Source of the DNA: Linepithema humile
Taxonomy: Eukaryota; Arthropoda; Insecta; Hymenoptera; Formicidae
Direction of reading: 5' to 3'
NCBI RefSeq assembly: GCF_040581485.1
Contig: NC_090132.1
Coordinates: 19,587,411 to 19,651,410 of the forward strand
Length of the DNA: 64,000 nt
Made by a program: the position numbers and the translations under genes. The notes under the pieces were generated by a model. The model ran no database searches. It worked only from the letters and a program-made list of their open reading frames with translations, and was not told the DNA's origin. Shown one piece after another: positions 12,561 through 26,400 of the stretch (position 1 is the stretch's first letter; the number at the start of each line of letters is the position of its first letter).

Positions 12561-15500
12561 GAACAAAAGTTGATTCTTTTATACATTTTCGACGTGAAAC
12601 ATCTATAATTAATCAGCGGTGCGTTAATAATTTATGGACATCGAAGCTACCTGGCATGAGCGAGAATTATTTACCCTTACGCAACTGCTAATTCTATTAT
12701 ATGGATAATCATAAATGTATGACATCAAGATTAATCAGTTCCGCCACTATAATGGACTCACTAATGGTATACAAACCTTGTTACGCATTCTGGTTCTATT
12801 TAGCAAACAAAGATATTAAGAATTAATTCTTGTAATTTTTATTTTAGTAGCTCGTATAATAATGCATATGTGTATATGCTGCAATATTACTTATATTTAT
12901 ATTAATCTTATAAAAGTGATAATTTTCTTCTTTCAAAATATGTATGAAAAATTATGGTTAACATAATATTTGTTATATTCTGTAACGTTACAGATTTCTT
13001 CTTAATTGTTTTGAAAATTAATTACCATTATTAATTGATTTTTAGACGCATGATTAAATAACTGCGATATAATTTATGAATAGAAATGACTAGAATGCAG
13101 CAGATTATTCTTAAATGGTTGACAACAGTATTCATGTAATTATTATCTACAATAAGAACTGTAACAAAATCTTTTTAAACTAAACACTTAAAGCCTAAAA
13201 TATTATTGTACAAGAGACTCGCAATTTCATGAAAAAGATTCAACATACCTTGGTTGAACAGGAATTTCTCGTATAAATTTGAATAACAAATTTGTCGGTA
13301 CAAACCGATATATCTTTTTATCAAATGCTTTGTCATATATGAGATGTGTATTATTTTACATTCATAGATTCATATTTCCAGACCATATTTTCGCGAAGAC
13401 CCACTGTCACATAAATGCTGCATATAGGAACTGAAATCGCGTTGTAGGTTTTCGCAGAGACTACCAGTGTTCATGAAATTCTTTCAATGAATTTCAACGA
13501 TTTTAGTAATAAAACATTTATAATAATATTTTCAAATGCATAACAATGTTTTTTCATAAATTTTGTTCTGATACTTTAATACAGATAAAGGTATGTAATA
13601 TTAATTACCTGATAAATGCATAGTTTATTATACATATTTCGAACATACAAAGAAAAATCGAAAAGTAAAAGGACTTTTTCAAACGGTTTAATTCCTGAAA
13701 TGTTCCTTTACTTTTAACTTTCCCTCGAACATTTCAATGCATACAATTATATCTTAATAAATTAATTTTAACATTATATTTATATGTACTTCTATTATTA
13801 TATTTATATTTGTATTTGTATTTGAATAACTAAAATTTTTCTCTTTATTGTTTTATGTTATAAAATTTGCATTTAAATTTTAAAAAATTATACTATTTTA
13901 GACAAGGAAAAAATTTTGCACATAGTCGAGTATTTAATTTAGATAATATTTAGACTAGCAAACAAATTTACGGAATTTGTTTAAGGAATTTATTTAAAGA
14001 ATCTTTGTCTTTAAACATTTCATGTTGTTTCTATACTTGTTTCGTTTTTATTTGAACTTTTTCTCCGGATGTGAACCATTCTCTTTACGGATTTGTGCTA
14101 AATCGTTTCCGTTATTCGCTGAATAATCCACGTTTCTGGCTAAAGCCAACATAAAGCCTGAACGACGTAACGACTTCCACGTGTTTTCAGACGTTTTCCA
14201 AACGTGTTCGACAACACGGATGGATTAAAGACGCGTTTCGGAAATCCGACATCACTGTCGGAAATCGCTTTGTAACTCGACTCATCTCAAATCCTTCGAG
14301 CATCGGTTGCAACATTTCTGTGTTTCGCTTTAAATGCATGTCGTTCACCGAACTTTGCGTCTCCCTATTTTAATTATCTTTAATCTCCCACCATGTACGC
14401 GAAATTGGGCGATCTCGTAATCAGAAGTTCTGCCAGCACGTTTTGCGTTTCGCCATTCTCGCGATTCAATTCTGTACTTTACTCATTTTTCAAGTTTTTC
14501 TCGCAAATGACGACGAACTCAAATTACACTCTGTTCTCGCAGTCGCGTAATCAAATTTTCTGCAACTTTCGTCGACGCAGTTATACATTTCTCTCCATTG
14601 CGTAGTAAACGGAAAAAGCAGTATTGTTATATCTTTTGGTTAATATTGATTTCCTATTATTATAGATTCTCGTTATTACAGAATTTTTTGTAACATCATA
14701 TTGTTTCACGGTTTTCGTCAGAAAAATTTCATTAAAAATATTTTATATTTTCTACATAAAATATTTGAATTTTAAAATTGAAAATAACTATTTGATAAAC
14801 AATCAGTTAGATAGATGATAACATTTTATATGTCGCGCACATTTATTTATAATTGTGTTAAAATCGATTATTTGAAATCGATATTTTCACATATCTTTAA
14901 TTACAGAATTTGCAAGTCTGATTATTTTCTTTTTTTTTTACGAGGGCTTTCTTCAAGACGTATGCATGGAGCGTAGTACGCTAACGCTAAACGACTTTTA
15001 CTACTTGACCAACAATCGTATTGTCGTCACGAATAACTTTATCAATAAAATCTTATCGCTGGAACATTCATGATTTATTTACTTGAGGCTACATCAGGAC
15101 TTTATCGAGTAGGTGCGAGGTACGTGACGTTTCTTCGGCAGATTTTTATAGCCGCCCAGGAAATTCTCCGGTGATTTATTTTACATCAGCCCTGCACATC
15201 GTAAAGATCGCCCGTTCGCTCGCTCGCAGGGCAACGTTCGCCAAGGCGACAGTGTAACGCCACTTACTGAACATTCAATTGAAATGCGTTCGCACGAACA
15301 AGAAGTATATCTTTCCGTTAGTACTGGCTTCCCTGTTTCTGGCAGCCGGACGACGAGCGAAAATAGATGTTCCGCCCAATTCCCTTTCGTGACCGTAAGA
15401 TTCTATTACTGACGTGGGTCCGACGAACGTCCTATTAATCACGCGAACCCCGTTTTTTCTCAATTACATGGCGATAAATTGTCAGTGTCCATATCTGAGA

Positions 15501-16179
15501 CATGATTAATTAAAATTAACAATTTCTGGACGATGTAATGAATTTTATCGAATATAAAATTAAAAAATCAGTTTTTATATCATAAGAAATATTATTACCA
15601 CAGAAAATTTGCAAAAATGAGATCTGCAATTACTATTCAAATTATTTGATATACTTAATATATGTAAAATTGTGCATTTATTATATTTTTATAATATTAC
15701 GGTAATCTTACGACAGTCTATACCAGGTTTATCTAAGATTACTCGTGAATACTTTTCTCTCTTAATTGCCTCATTAAGAAAAAATAGATGATAAAAATAT
15801 CTCTCTTCTATTCACAGACCATCATATGTTTATTTACGGCTACAAAGCATCTACACACATTACACCTAATCTAAAATTATAGATTTGATAATTATAGAAA
15901 ATTCATTTATAATTAATATTCATGTTTGCATTGTATGTGCTAAATTTAGTTAGAAGAGATTATGATGTCATGAGCGATTTCGAATAAATAAAAATCCCTT
16001 TGAATAGGCTGTTATCTGCTATTAACATTAACATTTTTATTAAAATTGTTTATTTTTTAATTCTAATTGAAACCGCAATTCTACTAACGATAGTCAATTT
16101 ATTTTATCGAAATATATCTCCTACAAATCCGAATGCGAAAATCCAATTTCCTTAAAAAGCATAAGCCATTCTGTCCCAC

Positions 16180-17000
16180 AAATTAACTTCTTCTCTCACA
16201 CAACATCGAATAAATATTTCGAAAGCGAACATCAGTCTGCACGACGGCGCTACTGCAGAGCGAGAAAAGTTTATTTCCACGATTCGTCGGAGCGATGAGG
16301 ACGATTTCTTTCGGTAACTTCGTACCGTCATCCATCGCGCGAAATATCCTTACGCCCTTATCTCCCTGGGAGGAGTACCGCAATACCATTCGACGTGAAT
16401 GTGTCCTAGCGTATGTGCAACTGTATGTGCGTTTGAATCGCAAAAGCACGCGAAATTCCGCGAAGCTCTCATCGACGTTACAATAACCGCAATATATCCG
16501 GACGCGGGGCTGTTTCTTTGCGATACGAGAACGTCGACGCGGGACCTTCTTGCGGGAGGGCTGCGGGGGAGGAGAAAGAGATGAGACGACGGGGATTGTT
16601 GGATGCGACCTAGTAAGTGGGTGCCGGCGACGGTGGCGGTGCAACAATGGCAAAATATAAATCTAAATCCCAACCGCTATCCTTCCTGCTTTCTCGTCCC
16701 CGCGCCCGCAGCACCTTTATCTTCCTCTCTCGTCTATTCCATGTACCTCCAACGACGACGACGACGACGACGATGCTTCGTTGTCCTCGTGGCCGGTACG
16801 CGGTCTTTATCCTCGCCCGAGAATTTCTCTTACGCCATTCAGCTCTTGGCCTCCATCGCGCTTTCCTACCTCTTTATGCCATTCTCGTCCCGTGCCTCTG
16901 TCTTCCGCTTTAATTCGCCTTACGCAGAGTTTCTTTATTCTCGGACCACTTTGAATTTTATCCGCGTACGAGTCGTTCCGACAAGATAATGGACGACAAG
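16180..17000. promoter_or_regulatory. CpG/C-rich island
   Basis: The island is GC-rich, CpG-containing and pyrimidine-biased on the + strand, inside AT-rich intron. It includes a short (ACG)n repeat at 16752-16772. Open frames on both strands overlap it, which is typical of composition effects, and none shows a recognisable domain. It may be an internal promoter or an unspliced leader; nothing decides its orientation. Confidence 0.2.
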
Positions 17001-17759
17001 TTAAACACGAGATAAAATAAGAGGGAATGCACAGCGTAGTGAATGTTATTTTTTATCTACATTCCTATAGAACGCATTTTAGCCTTGTATTTTGCGTTTG
17101 ACTTTTGTAGTCGAAGTTTTAGGAATTTTGAATATGACTTTTGTCATTTTTTTACATTGGAATCGTTGACAATTTTTATATTTATTTTTACGTAATTCAT
17201 ATAAATTTTATTTACCAAATTTTTGATAAAATAACATGCATATCAAACTTGAAATCTTGGTTACTTTTGGAATAAACATTTTAATCATGTTATTGCCAGA
17301 TGCTATCTACATTTTACAAAATTAAATGTTTTTATAGATATTTTTTCTTTATTAACAAGAGAAAAGTTATGCTTTTAAGATTTATAGTTTATAAGATTAA
17401 TTAAATGGAGAAATATTATTTAATATTGTTGTTTTCATTTCCATTAAATGTAAAGATATTTTATCTTTTTCAAAATGTACAAGTAAAAAAATTTGCAAAA
17501 CTAGCGACGCCATGTTTTGCTTTCGTTATCTCTGTTTTTCGACAACTCTTACTTGTAATTTTTCGACCAGAACCAGAATTAATTTCACATAATAAATCAA
17601 GGCGCAATATAAAATTTTTGTAACGATTAAACCTCTCATCTCTCATTGCGGTAAGAGTTCATTATTTTCATTGTTAAGCTCCGTACATATTGTTATGTCA
17701 TATGACGCTATAAGATGTGATTTGTACGCATGAAGCTGTGAAACTATTATCTCGGACAT

Positions 17760-19140
17760 TTTTGAGACCATTTCCTCAGACTAATTCTTCTTTTCTGATT
17801 TATCCCGCATATCTGCTCTCCCTCTCTTGCATCTCGCTCTAGTCTCTTTCACTTCCGTTTCTTTCTCCCAGTGGTACGTGTCACGAGTCCTCATTCTTCT
17901 TGAGACCGTCTCCTCTGCATTCAGCCTTTCGCGGTCCCGCACCTTCTAGTGATTTCCCACCGGTCTTTCATTTTATTTCACGCTTCCGGCACTTCCGTCC
18001 ACTGGTATTTACTTACTATTAACAAAACACGCGAGCGTTATGCTTTATCACTCTCTTCAATATTTATCCTTCATCCATTTTTGCCGACTCACTTACTGCA
18101 CGCTGCGCCCGTTGCAAATCCCTGGGAAATTTTGCCCGCAAATTTCGCTATTTGTTTATTTTTATTCCTATCTCCTCTATCAAGGTATCGTCTGATCTGA
18201 TTTTTCTTCAGGCTCTCGTATTTTTTACTCTGACATTTAATCTGATTTCTTCTTTGTCTTAACAATCTTTATTCTGACGAAGCGTCTTCTTATTCTCCTT
18301 CGCACTTGTCAACGATTGCTTTCTATTCATTTACATCCTTTGATCTCGTCGTCTCGAGCTTTTTGTTTTCTCTCAGTCGAATTTTCCTTCTAGCTTCTTA
18401 TTATTCTGCTCGTCTTTTTTTTTTCGAAGGTTTGTATACCAAGGCTCTACCTCGGCATTTGCGTCGCTTTTTCCGTATTTTTCCAATTTGCCTGAAATCG
18501 TTTTCTTTCTCGCCCGCGATCGGCTTTTCCCCATGCGTCCTCCTTTTCTCAGTCGCTTTTCTTCGCTCGCGCGCGGTTTATTCGCCGCGTCGGAATACTC
18601 GTCCGTTTTAATTTTCTCGGGACTCTTTTGCTTTTCGTATTTACCCGCTTTACTCAAACCGCGTCTTATCCACAAGCACTCTATTTCTGCGCTTCCACAC
18701 TTTTGGAGATTTTTCTTCTTCGATTTGTGCTCTTCTGACTCATCATTCTTTTCTCTCTCTCTCTTTCCTCCGCGTCTCTTGTTACGTTTCACTCGCTCTC
18801 TTCCAATCACTCTAGTTTTTTGATCCATTTATCTTAAGTATTTATTCGTTTCTCCTTTTTTACCGGTGCTTCGTCCTCGCATTTGTTTCTCTCTTTTCTT
18901 TCATCGTTCTGTGTTTCTCTTGGCGCCAACAACGTCAAGGCTTTGCATTTATTCTTTCTCTCGTCCACTTCGCGCTGCTCTACCTTTACCGATCTCTCTT
19001 TCTTATTCTCTCTCGATGACGACACACTATCTGTCTGTCTCCAACAAATATGTGCTCTCTTAACTCTCGCATTTACGAATCGAACGTTTTATGTACTTCT
19101 TTCCTCGTCACTACGTTCGTATAAATTTTATATCGCATTC
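17760..19140. other. 1.4-kb pyrimidine-biased tract
   Basis: Over this stretch the + strand is strikingly rich in C and T, with ctt, ctc and tct words almost throughout and few purine runs. The bias explains the long Lys/Arg/Glu-rich open frames on the - strand (18373-18828 and 18834-19025) and several Phe/Leu/Ser-rich frames on the + strand. It ends about 460 bp before the Dys exon at 19599. I see no unit-length tandem repeat, so it is not a simple microsatellite. It may be a degenerate (CTT)n/(CT)n expansion, or it may affect transcript structure or splicing. Confidence 0.7.
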
Positions 19141-19475
19141 TAAATGTCCATCAACGCGTCGAAAGGGTGCAACATCTGTCGAATAATCATGTAGGATAAC
19201 GCTCACTTTTTTTTTATTCAACAAACATTTTTAGTCCGATTTAACATCCCGATCTTCTTCCTCGTTTAAGTTGTTACAACATTCTACAATATTTTGATTA
19301 TAATTACAAAATTCAAAAGAATAGAATTATTGATGCAAGTTAACAAAATGTTGTGTTGTACAATCAGTATTTTATTATTTTTGTTTATTTTAAAGAACCA
19401 ATTTTACAAAGCTGGTAAAGTCGATAAGCATTGGTTATATGCAGCCTAGTACAATATATATATTTTAATACCATG

Positions 19476-19493
19476 TTTTTTTTTTTTTTTTTT
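19476..19493. repeat. Poly-T run
   Basis: 18 consecutive T residues about 105 bp upstream of the splice acceptor at 19598. It could be the tail of an inserted element on the - strand or a simple homopolymer. Confidence 0.9.
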
Positions 19494-19598
19494 AAATAAA
19501 CGGCTTACACAAAAAAAGCAGCGTTCAATTATGGGATATATTTTAGCGTTTGATATCAAATATTTGTCATATAAAGCGTGTATGTTTTTTCTGTGCAG

Positions 19599-19743
19599 AA
19601 ACCGATTGGAGAGCAATACGGAACATTGGAACGCTTTGCTGCTATCGTTGCGCGAACTCATCGAATGGGTGATAAGGAAAGATACAGAGCTCACCGGCTT
19701 GGGACCCGTTTGCGGCGATGTGGCTGCACTGCAAAAACAACAG
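19599..19743 (+). CDS. Dys: Dystrophin internal exon: helix A of the penultimate spectrin repeat
   Basis: The exon is bounded by acceptor ttttttctgtgcag and donor caggtaagt. It is 145 nt: one base completes a codon begun upstream, then come 48 codons, ending in phase 0. The translation begins NRLESNTEHWNALLLSL, continues RELIEWVIRKDTEL and ends GDVAALQKQQ. This lines up residue by residue with human dystrophin LEASSDQWKRLHLSLQELL followed by VWLQLKDDELSRQ and ending AVQKQN, including both helix-A tryptophans and the L-K/Q-KQ ending. Dystrophin links cortical actin to the dystroglycan complex under the plasma membrane; this segment is rod domain. The frame continues into 27109. The preceding exon is not in the window. 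Utrophin-type paralogues are excluded mainly because insects have a single gene (established knowledge). Confidence 0.92.
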
Positions 19744-20439
19744 GTAAGTCTCTCCCACCGTCTTACATATAGATTATTTAAGTTCCGCTTTGCGTTGAAC
19801 TTCAGTTAGCTTGTGTAAACCTGCAAAAGTTTGCGAGTACTTTCCTCGGCGTATTCGTTATCTTCGTGAGACTGGCATACTCCATTTAGCATCCTCGGTT
19901 TGCGGTAACCTCGAACTTCGGGATTCAAGCCGAGTTACCCGAATATGACTTATGTACCTAAAATCGATTTCATACAGCCGTCCTTTGAGAGGCTTGCGAG
20001 TTTCCGCCTCGGAAACTGATTGGACGCATAGAATGCAATTACGCATAAGCTCATGTTCTATCAAGCGAGTGTTCAACTGTCGCTGTGAGACACGACAGTT
20101 CAACCAGATTGGTTATTTATGCATTCTCATCACGTTTGAGTATTCCGCTTTGCGGAAGTGCACGTCTCGATTACTTTGCTGCTCTCGCGTCAATTGTTCG
20201 CTAAATGCTTCATTTAAATTCACCACCGATTAAATTAATTTCCGATTAATTAAATCTAATTTAATTAAAATATTATTTATTAATTTTGGGATATCTTTAA
20301 TATAATATAAATGTTATTCTCCACTTTTCTTATGATGTATTAAAACCGTTGATTAATTTTTTTTAAATGTATCAAAGCTACGAAATTACTCTTAATTCTA
20401 CTAAGCTTTTCTTATTTTTTTAACATTAAATATGTATAA

Positions 20440-20442
<3 letters not shown>

Positions 20443-20507
<65 letters not shown>

Positions 20508-20508
20508 T
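20443..20508. repeat. Compound (TC)n-(AC)n microsatellite
   Basis: About 23 TC units run directly into ten AC units. They are followed to about 20545 by a degenerate minisatellite of actcacactcat-like words. Polymorphic length is expected. Confidence 0.98.
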
Positions 20509-21589
20509 TCATACTCACACTCATACTCACACTCGCATACCCACTCAAATTGGACATATCTGTACATACACATTGACGTAGCTGCGTCAATTTATGCGTG
20601 AATATCCTTCGCACGATAGCATACAAAGGCGCACTAGTTCGGATTAATCCAGATTAGAGCACGCATGTTGCCGGCATGCAGAAGCGCCTTTGCCATCTAT
20701 ACAGGTAGTATCCGAGTGTACAGGAGTGATAAGCTGCATGTCTCTCGACCAGATCATTGATGTCATCATGCGGCTAACTCTATGCGTGTATTTGTCAGTC
20801 GCGCCGTAGAATACGGGAAATTGATATTGATTAACCTTGATTAGTGAAGCGAAAGCTTAAGGCACTGAACTATATATTTATTCGATGCTTTCAGATGCAT
20901 CTCTCGTAAATATAGTTGATTTAAAAAGCAACAGAGAAATTATACATATGTATTAATTTATCTCAGTTATATATTTAACAAAAAAACACGTATTTTAACA
21001 GCATACATTTTTTGTATTTTTTACCGGTTACAATAATAAAATGGACAAACTAGAAGAGAATGGAAAAATAGTTTCTTTAACTCTCAAAAACATTTTTCTT
21101 TATTTTTTCTAGATGTACAATTTCAACATTATTTCTTTAGAATATTATCATTATTTTTTAATGATTTTGAAATATTATGATATTAAATTTTGAATTTGCA
21201 AGAAAATATTGCAACTGTCAAAAATTACATTGTAAGATAATACTTTAATCAAACAATTATTTTTATTGTTGTAGTAGAAAAAAAACAACGGTTTTCTAAT
21301 TTTGCTATGCATAAAATTTAAATATTTTACTTTAGAAAAGTGATTCAAGCTCGCAATTATGTTGCAACCACCTTTATTTGTTTGCGATTTGCACGGCGCG
21401 AAAGCAGCAGCTGTTGCACATGCATTCTCTGCATTTCTTCAGATTCGCATCAAGTACGGAATTTAAACTCTTAGTCTACAACACGAGGTTACCATATTCG
21501 ACGACATAATTGTTTATCCGACTTGTCTGCAGATTCAATTAAGTTTACCCGACCATTTATTTCGAACATTGGTACTCTTCTCATTGTCA

Positions 21590-21850
21590 ATAGCTATCTC
21601 TTAAATCCATTAGCGAAACAATATGCGAACTCATAAATGAACGGCATTCCTGTAATTATCGTCCATGAGATTTGTCGCGAGATTATCGCCGCTGTTTGAA
21701 ATTTGGTACGCCATCGTCGCATATCGGAAAGGTGCGAGTGTATATGCGGTTTATGTAAATTGATTATGTACGTGAATTCAATTGAAACGCCTCGCCGGTA
21801 ATTAATAAAATCCGCCCGCATGCATATGCATCGATTCTAAATAATTCCGC
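21590..21850. promoter_or_regulatory. Candidate intronic cis-regulatory block
   Basis: This non-repetitive, balanced-composition sequence has several homeodomain-like TAATTA/ATTA cores. It also has a 12-bp palindrome, atgcatatgcat (21820-21831), that contains octamer-like words on both strands. Such blocks in long developmental-gene introns are often conserved enhancers, but that is inference from texture only. Confidence 0.18.
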
Positions 21851-22427
21851 AGATATCCTAAACATATTCTCGTGCGAAAATCTAGAACGCTCACTCCGAG
21901 CGATTTTAATTACGTCACTAATTTCATTAACGGTTGACGTTGAAAATACAGCATCTTTCTGGCACAGTTAAATTGCACTCGCTATCAATAGAAGCTGCTC
22001 TGCACCTACGTCTTTTGTAATAGAAGCTGCTTTATTAGATTAACGGAAAGTATCGGATATAATAATAGAAGTAATCACTCGATGCTGATCTAAGTCGTGA
22101 CATTTGAAGAGCTATCGAGTGTAGCGATTGACGTCGCTTCTAAGAATTATTTTAATAATCGGGACAGATTGAGTACTATTAATCAAATCACCCTCAAGCT
22201 GAAGATAAGCCTCCCTTTGCTGGAAATGACATTATCTCAAGGGAACTTCAAGATTAATCCAATTGCAGGCAACTAATGAACCAGAGAGGAGCAAGTGCGA
22301 CGTATGCAACGTTGACTAATGGCACAACAATAACAGCACGACGCTTATGACACGATAATTCTATCCGCGTTGCTTTTATCAATAATTAATTTATCATGGA
22401 TAATTTATTATTGTAGAAATATTTTTT

Positions 22428-22477
22428 TTTTTTGCAGAATTTAATATTTTTATTTTTTGTAGAATTTAATATTTTTT
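22428..22477 (+). repeat. Two-copy 25-bp tandem duplication mimicking splice acceptors
   Basis: Two adjacent 25-bp units differ at two positions, one of which makes the embedded acceptor word gcag in one and gtag in the other. Each unit has the form T-run, g(c/t)ag, aatttaatattttt. Both resemble acceptors, but the sequence after them is AT-rich and not coding, so they are probably decoys. Confidence 0.8.
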
Positions 22478-22699
22478 TAACTTTTTGCGTTGAAAACATT
22501 TTAATGGCCCAATAAATTATTATTATGTCAATTGCATTCTAGTCACAATAATGCTTATACATATTAAACACATTTTTTTTAAATAAATGTGCACAATGTT
22601 GCTGCATAAAAATTAGAAATAATTCGCAATACATGTGGCAAAGTGATCGCATTCGAAACTATCCATCTCTATATCGAAGTCTAAACGAGGGGCGCGTAA

Positions 22700-23400
22700 T
22701 TAGAAGAACGTTTATTGCGTCCACGCAATCGGAATGAAAGCCGATCGCGCGCAGTTAGCTGCCGTTGCTACGATGGTATAACGAGCGCGACGGTCATTTC
22801 TCTTACAGTGAGCGTACGCGAGCCGTCCTAAAAATTCTATTCGCCCGCGAGCGCGCCGATCGATTCCAGCCGTCGCATAAAATCGCGCGCGGCTGTAAAC
22901 GGCGTTGTGTAACAACCCCGGCGACGAGCCGTTTACGACGACGGACGCGCGCCTACGTTTTACGTATGCGCTTTTCGCGCGCGCGTATATAGCAGATAAA
23001 TCAAAATTGCCGACGCTACCGCGTTCACGCAAGGCCGATCGAGAGACATATCGATTCGCGACACCCCGATGGATTTCGATTTCACGTCTGGAACACGGTT
23101 GCGGTAAAACGCGCACATTTTTTTTTAAATGGGTGTACGCCTGTTTTTTGCGGATCTCATCTTTCCCTCGGCGCATCTGCAGCACGAACAATTGATACTT
23201 TCGTCTCACCTTGCCATTGAAATTTTCACTTTTCGCACTGAGAACAATCGTGTTCGGAAATTGTTTTTTGGGGAAACACTCTGGCCGAGTATCAACCATC
23301 GGCATTTATGTCGGTGTGTTTCTTTCGGCTTGGAAAAAAACTCGGGTCTCTTGTCGCGCAGAGATATCTCGAATATTTACGAAGAGATCTGTCGACATTC
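22700..23400. promoter_or_regulatory. CpG-rich island with TATA-like word
   Basis: A 700-bp block far richer in CG than its flanks, with many cgcg words around 22740-22990 and a TATATA at 22986-22991. Open frames cover it on both strands (a 197-codon frame on the - strand), and none has a recognisable domain. It could be a promoter or first exon for an internal Dys isoform, or for an antisense transcript. The start site cannot be fixed by eye. Confidence 0.22.
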
Positions 23401-26400
23401 TTAGCTCATGAAACATTTAATGTTTTCCTCTGACAGATCATATAACATCGATTAGTACAGGATTCGTCCATGTGGACGGATCGTGGATAGAAAATTAAAA
23501 AAAAGATATGTTTTTATCAAGAAAGTCAATTTAAGAGATTAATGAGCACGACCCTTGGAATTGATTTAAAATTGATCAGAGAAATGATTACTCCACGTTT
23601 AAATGTTTATTTTCTGATGCACAGCGCGTATAAAGTGAAGGGTGGAAAGATTTTCTCCGTAAAATTATGCAATGCATTTACCTTAAAACAATTATCATTT
23701 GTTATGCAGTTATGGAATGTGAAAAGAGCAACTTATTTTTTTCGTAGAATTCTAAAATAAAATTATTTTGAAATAATAAAGTTTAATGTCTCCGTTATTT
23801 TGTTATTTTCGCAAAATGTGAGATTAAAAAGATTTTTTTCTCTACGGAGTCGTATAATGAAATTGTTTTGAAGCAATTTATCTCTCTGGGGATGATAATA
23901 GCACGAACCACTGGCATCAGTTAAATGCTGAAGATTCTTAGTGTCAGATGCTCATACATTATCATGATACACATCAGTGCATTGTTGCTGTATGTACCTC
24001 GTAATTAACCCCTCGTAATGATAACCTCATTGATAAGGGAAATCGCCGTCTTGCTGCTAGCAATTAGAAAATGTTTTACATCTAATTGGATACACGATTC
24101 TGATATATAGTCGTTCTAATTTCTTTATTGACGCCTTGACCCGCGGTTAAATACATGTCATGCGAAGATTTCCGTGTAATTTATAACGAGAACATGAATG
24201 CGATCAATTTATTTGTAACGTTTTTATTGCTGCCGTAAAATTTTTAATTCTACGAATCATAATTAATTACATTTTTGTAAAAAAAAAGAAAAATATGATC
24301 TACATAAAGTAATGATCTAGTCCTTCTAACGGAAGAAAACCTTGGAAGAGAAAACTGTACAATGAGAATTACGAGAGCGCAAGAAAAAATAAAAATCGCG
24401 TGCAATGAGAATTCTATCACTCATCGCGCGCTACGTCATCATTTTTCGAAATGAAAAGCGAAGAAAAATATAAGAATGATTAATGACCGATACGAAATCT
24501 CTTCTGTGTGTAGAAAAACTTAACCGACTATTTATTATAACAATATATATAATGTGCTTCATCAATTTATCTTCTAGCAGATTATATCTTCTGCTAGATT
24601 TCTTCTTCTTAAATTTTCTATCATTGTTAAATAAGAGGTAGTAAATAATTATGCAAATCACGATGTAAATAATTTTTATGTGACATTTAAACGTAGATTA
24701 AAGATCTAATTATTAATTTTTTGATACGGCCAATATAAGAGCACAAAAGAATTGCTATTAGCTGACGCGCTATATTGACGAATATTAAAACGACAACTAC
24801 GTTCTGCATGTACGTCTTTTATGTTGGAAGTTTATTGTTTTATCATTAATAACGATACGTAGTATTATTTTGACAACTCTGTTTGTTAGTTCTGTATTCG
24901 CTGATTACGAATTTCTCTCTTCCGCTTCTTTTTATCCTACTCTATGCGTCTTCACACAGCTTAATTTTTTACAATCTTCCGTTATATTTTGTTTTTTATT
25001 TTCATGGTAGTATATCAATATTCATCTTATATTTCCACGAATAAATTAAAATTACAGTTTGTTGAGTAGATATATTTAGCTTGTTATTCGAGATAAAATT
25101 GTATTAATTTTACATGTTATTTCAGCTGCATCTTTCGGAGTGCGAGCAAAGAATAAATATTAAAACAAGGAAATTATCGCGTTGGTTCAGAGTTTGTTAT
25201 TAAATTTAATGCATTTATATTTCTACGCTGTAATATACTGTTAGTAACTCACTAAATTTATTTTTTTCTTTATAAATTGGACAATTTTTAATTGTTACAT
25301 AGTAAACAAATATTATTATAACAGTAGCGTTTTAGAAATACGATGTACGCACGCATTATTTGTGAATAAATATAAGAAGTTTTATTCGAAAATTGAGACT
25401 TTAGTATAATATATCTGACAAGCCTAGATAAATATTTATCTCGGATAACTAATTTGTGAAGTATCATTGATTAATTACAAAAATAAAATTGATCGGCGTC
25501 CTTAATTGTCTAACGTAAATCAGAATGGCATGTATATGTGCCACAATGACAATAAATAGGTTAAATCAAGAACAATAACATAATGTACGCTTTTATTTAT
25601 TTTGAGACAGTTTTATATCATGTCATTATTTTCCCAATCGATTTGTAAAAGCATGAGTGAATCCATGCTCCTAAAGAAATATGTGATTTTATTCTTAAAA
25701 AAAACAATTGTTTTTTACCAGCGATGATACAACGCCCACCATAGTTTGCATTAAAATACGGAAAAAAATCACACGAAATAATATCAACGCAAGGTTGAAA
25801 AACAAGACGTGAAGCCGCTTAATCTGATGTATATACACGCGTTATTAATAATGCTTTAATACATAAAATTGAATCAAGTTTTAACAATGCGAACGCATTG
25901 CCTCTGTTTAAGTATTTGTACATTATGATTCAGGATTATATTTGGCAATTTGCCATTTTCTTAACATTTTACATGTACAAAAACTTAAATTTGTAAAATT
26001 AAAGTATTAATATTATACATTAGCTCATAGAATAAATAAATTAATAGACAAAAATGTGATTTTAGATTTTTCACAAACACTCATGACGAACGAATATGTA
26101 GACATGATGCACCTGTCCTAAATAGTCAAAATTTGATGCAATTTTATATATTAAGGCATTATTGATTTCGTATATGCATTAAGTATATAAAATATTGAAT
26201 GTGAATTGAAATCAAATCAGCGACATTTATTCGCTTATGTTAACGACTACGAAAATGATCTCTAAAAATTATCTACTCGTGCGATAGTTAAAAACTTTTT
26301 ACTCCGCATTCAGCTTGGTTGCGATAAATTTTCTTTTCAGAATAATATAAAAAAAGAGAAGCTAAATAAACACACTATCCGGGCGTCTTAAAGCGTAAAA

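Larger units (their letters stand above)
1..19598 (+). other. Dys: Intronic or upstream Dys sequence preceding the first visible exon
   Basis: No exon that I can recognise as dystrophin lies before 19599. The exon at 19599 enters with two bases of a codon already supplied, so an upstream coding exon must exist. It should carry the end of the preceding spectrin repeat, and I do not find it here, so this stretch is best read as the 3' part of a long intron. It is mostly AT-rich non-coding DNA broken by GC-richer islands at about 1-450, 1450-1900, 2400-2900, 3230-3780, 4460-5600, 7830-8610, 8700-9480, 11040-11640, 15100-15470 and 16180-17000. It also contains a pyrimidine-biased tract (17760-19140), an inverted-repeat element (5888-6093) and a (CT)n microsatellite. 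Open frames in it carry no domain that I recognise. Confidence 0.6.

Noticed and set aside
16183..16653. Minus-strand 156-codon open frame
   Set aside because: Other frames are open across the same GC-rich block; no domain or motif.
18373..19025. Minus-strand Lys/Arg/Glu-rich open frames (151 and 63 codons)
   Set aside because: They are the mirror of a pyrimidine-biased tract; no domain, no start context, and frames are open on the other strand too.
22712..23305. Minus-strand 197-codon open frame
   Set aside because: CpG-rich island with few possible stops; Arg/Ala-rich translation unlike any family that I know.
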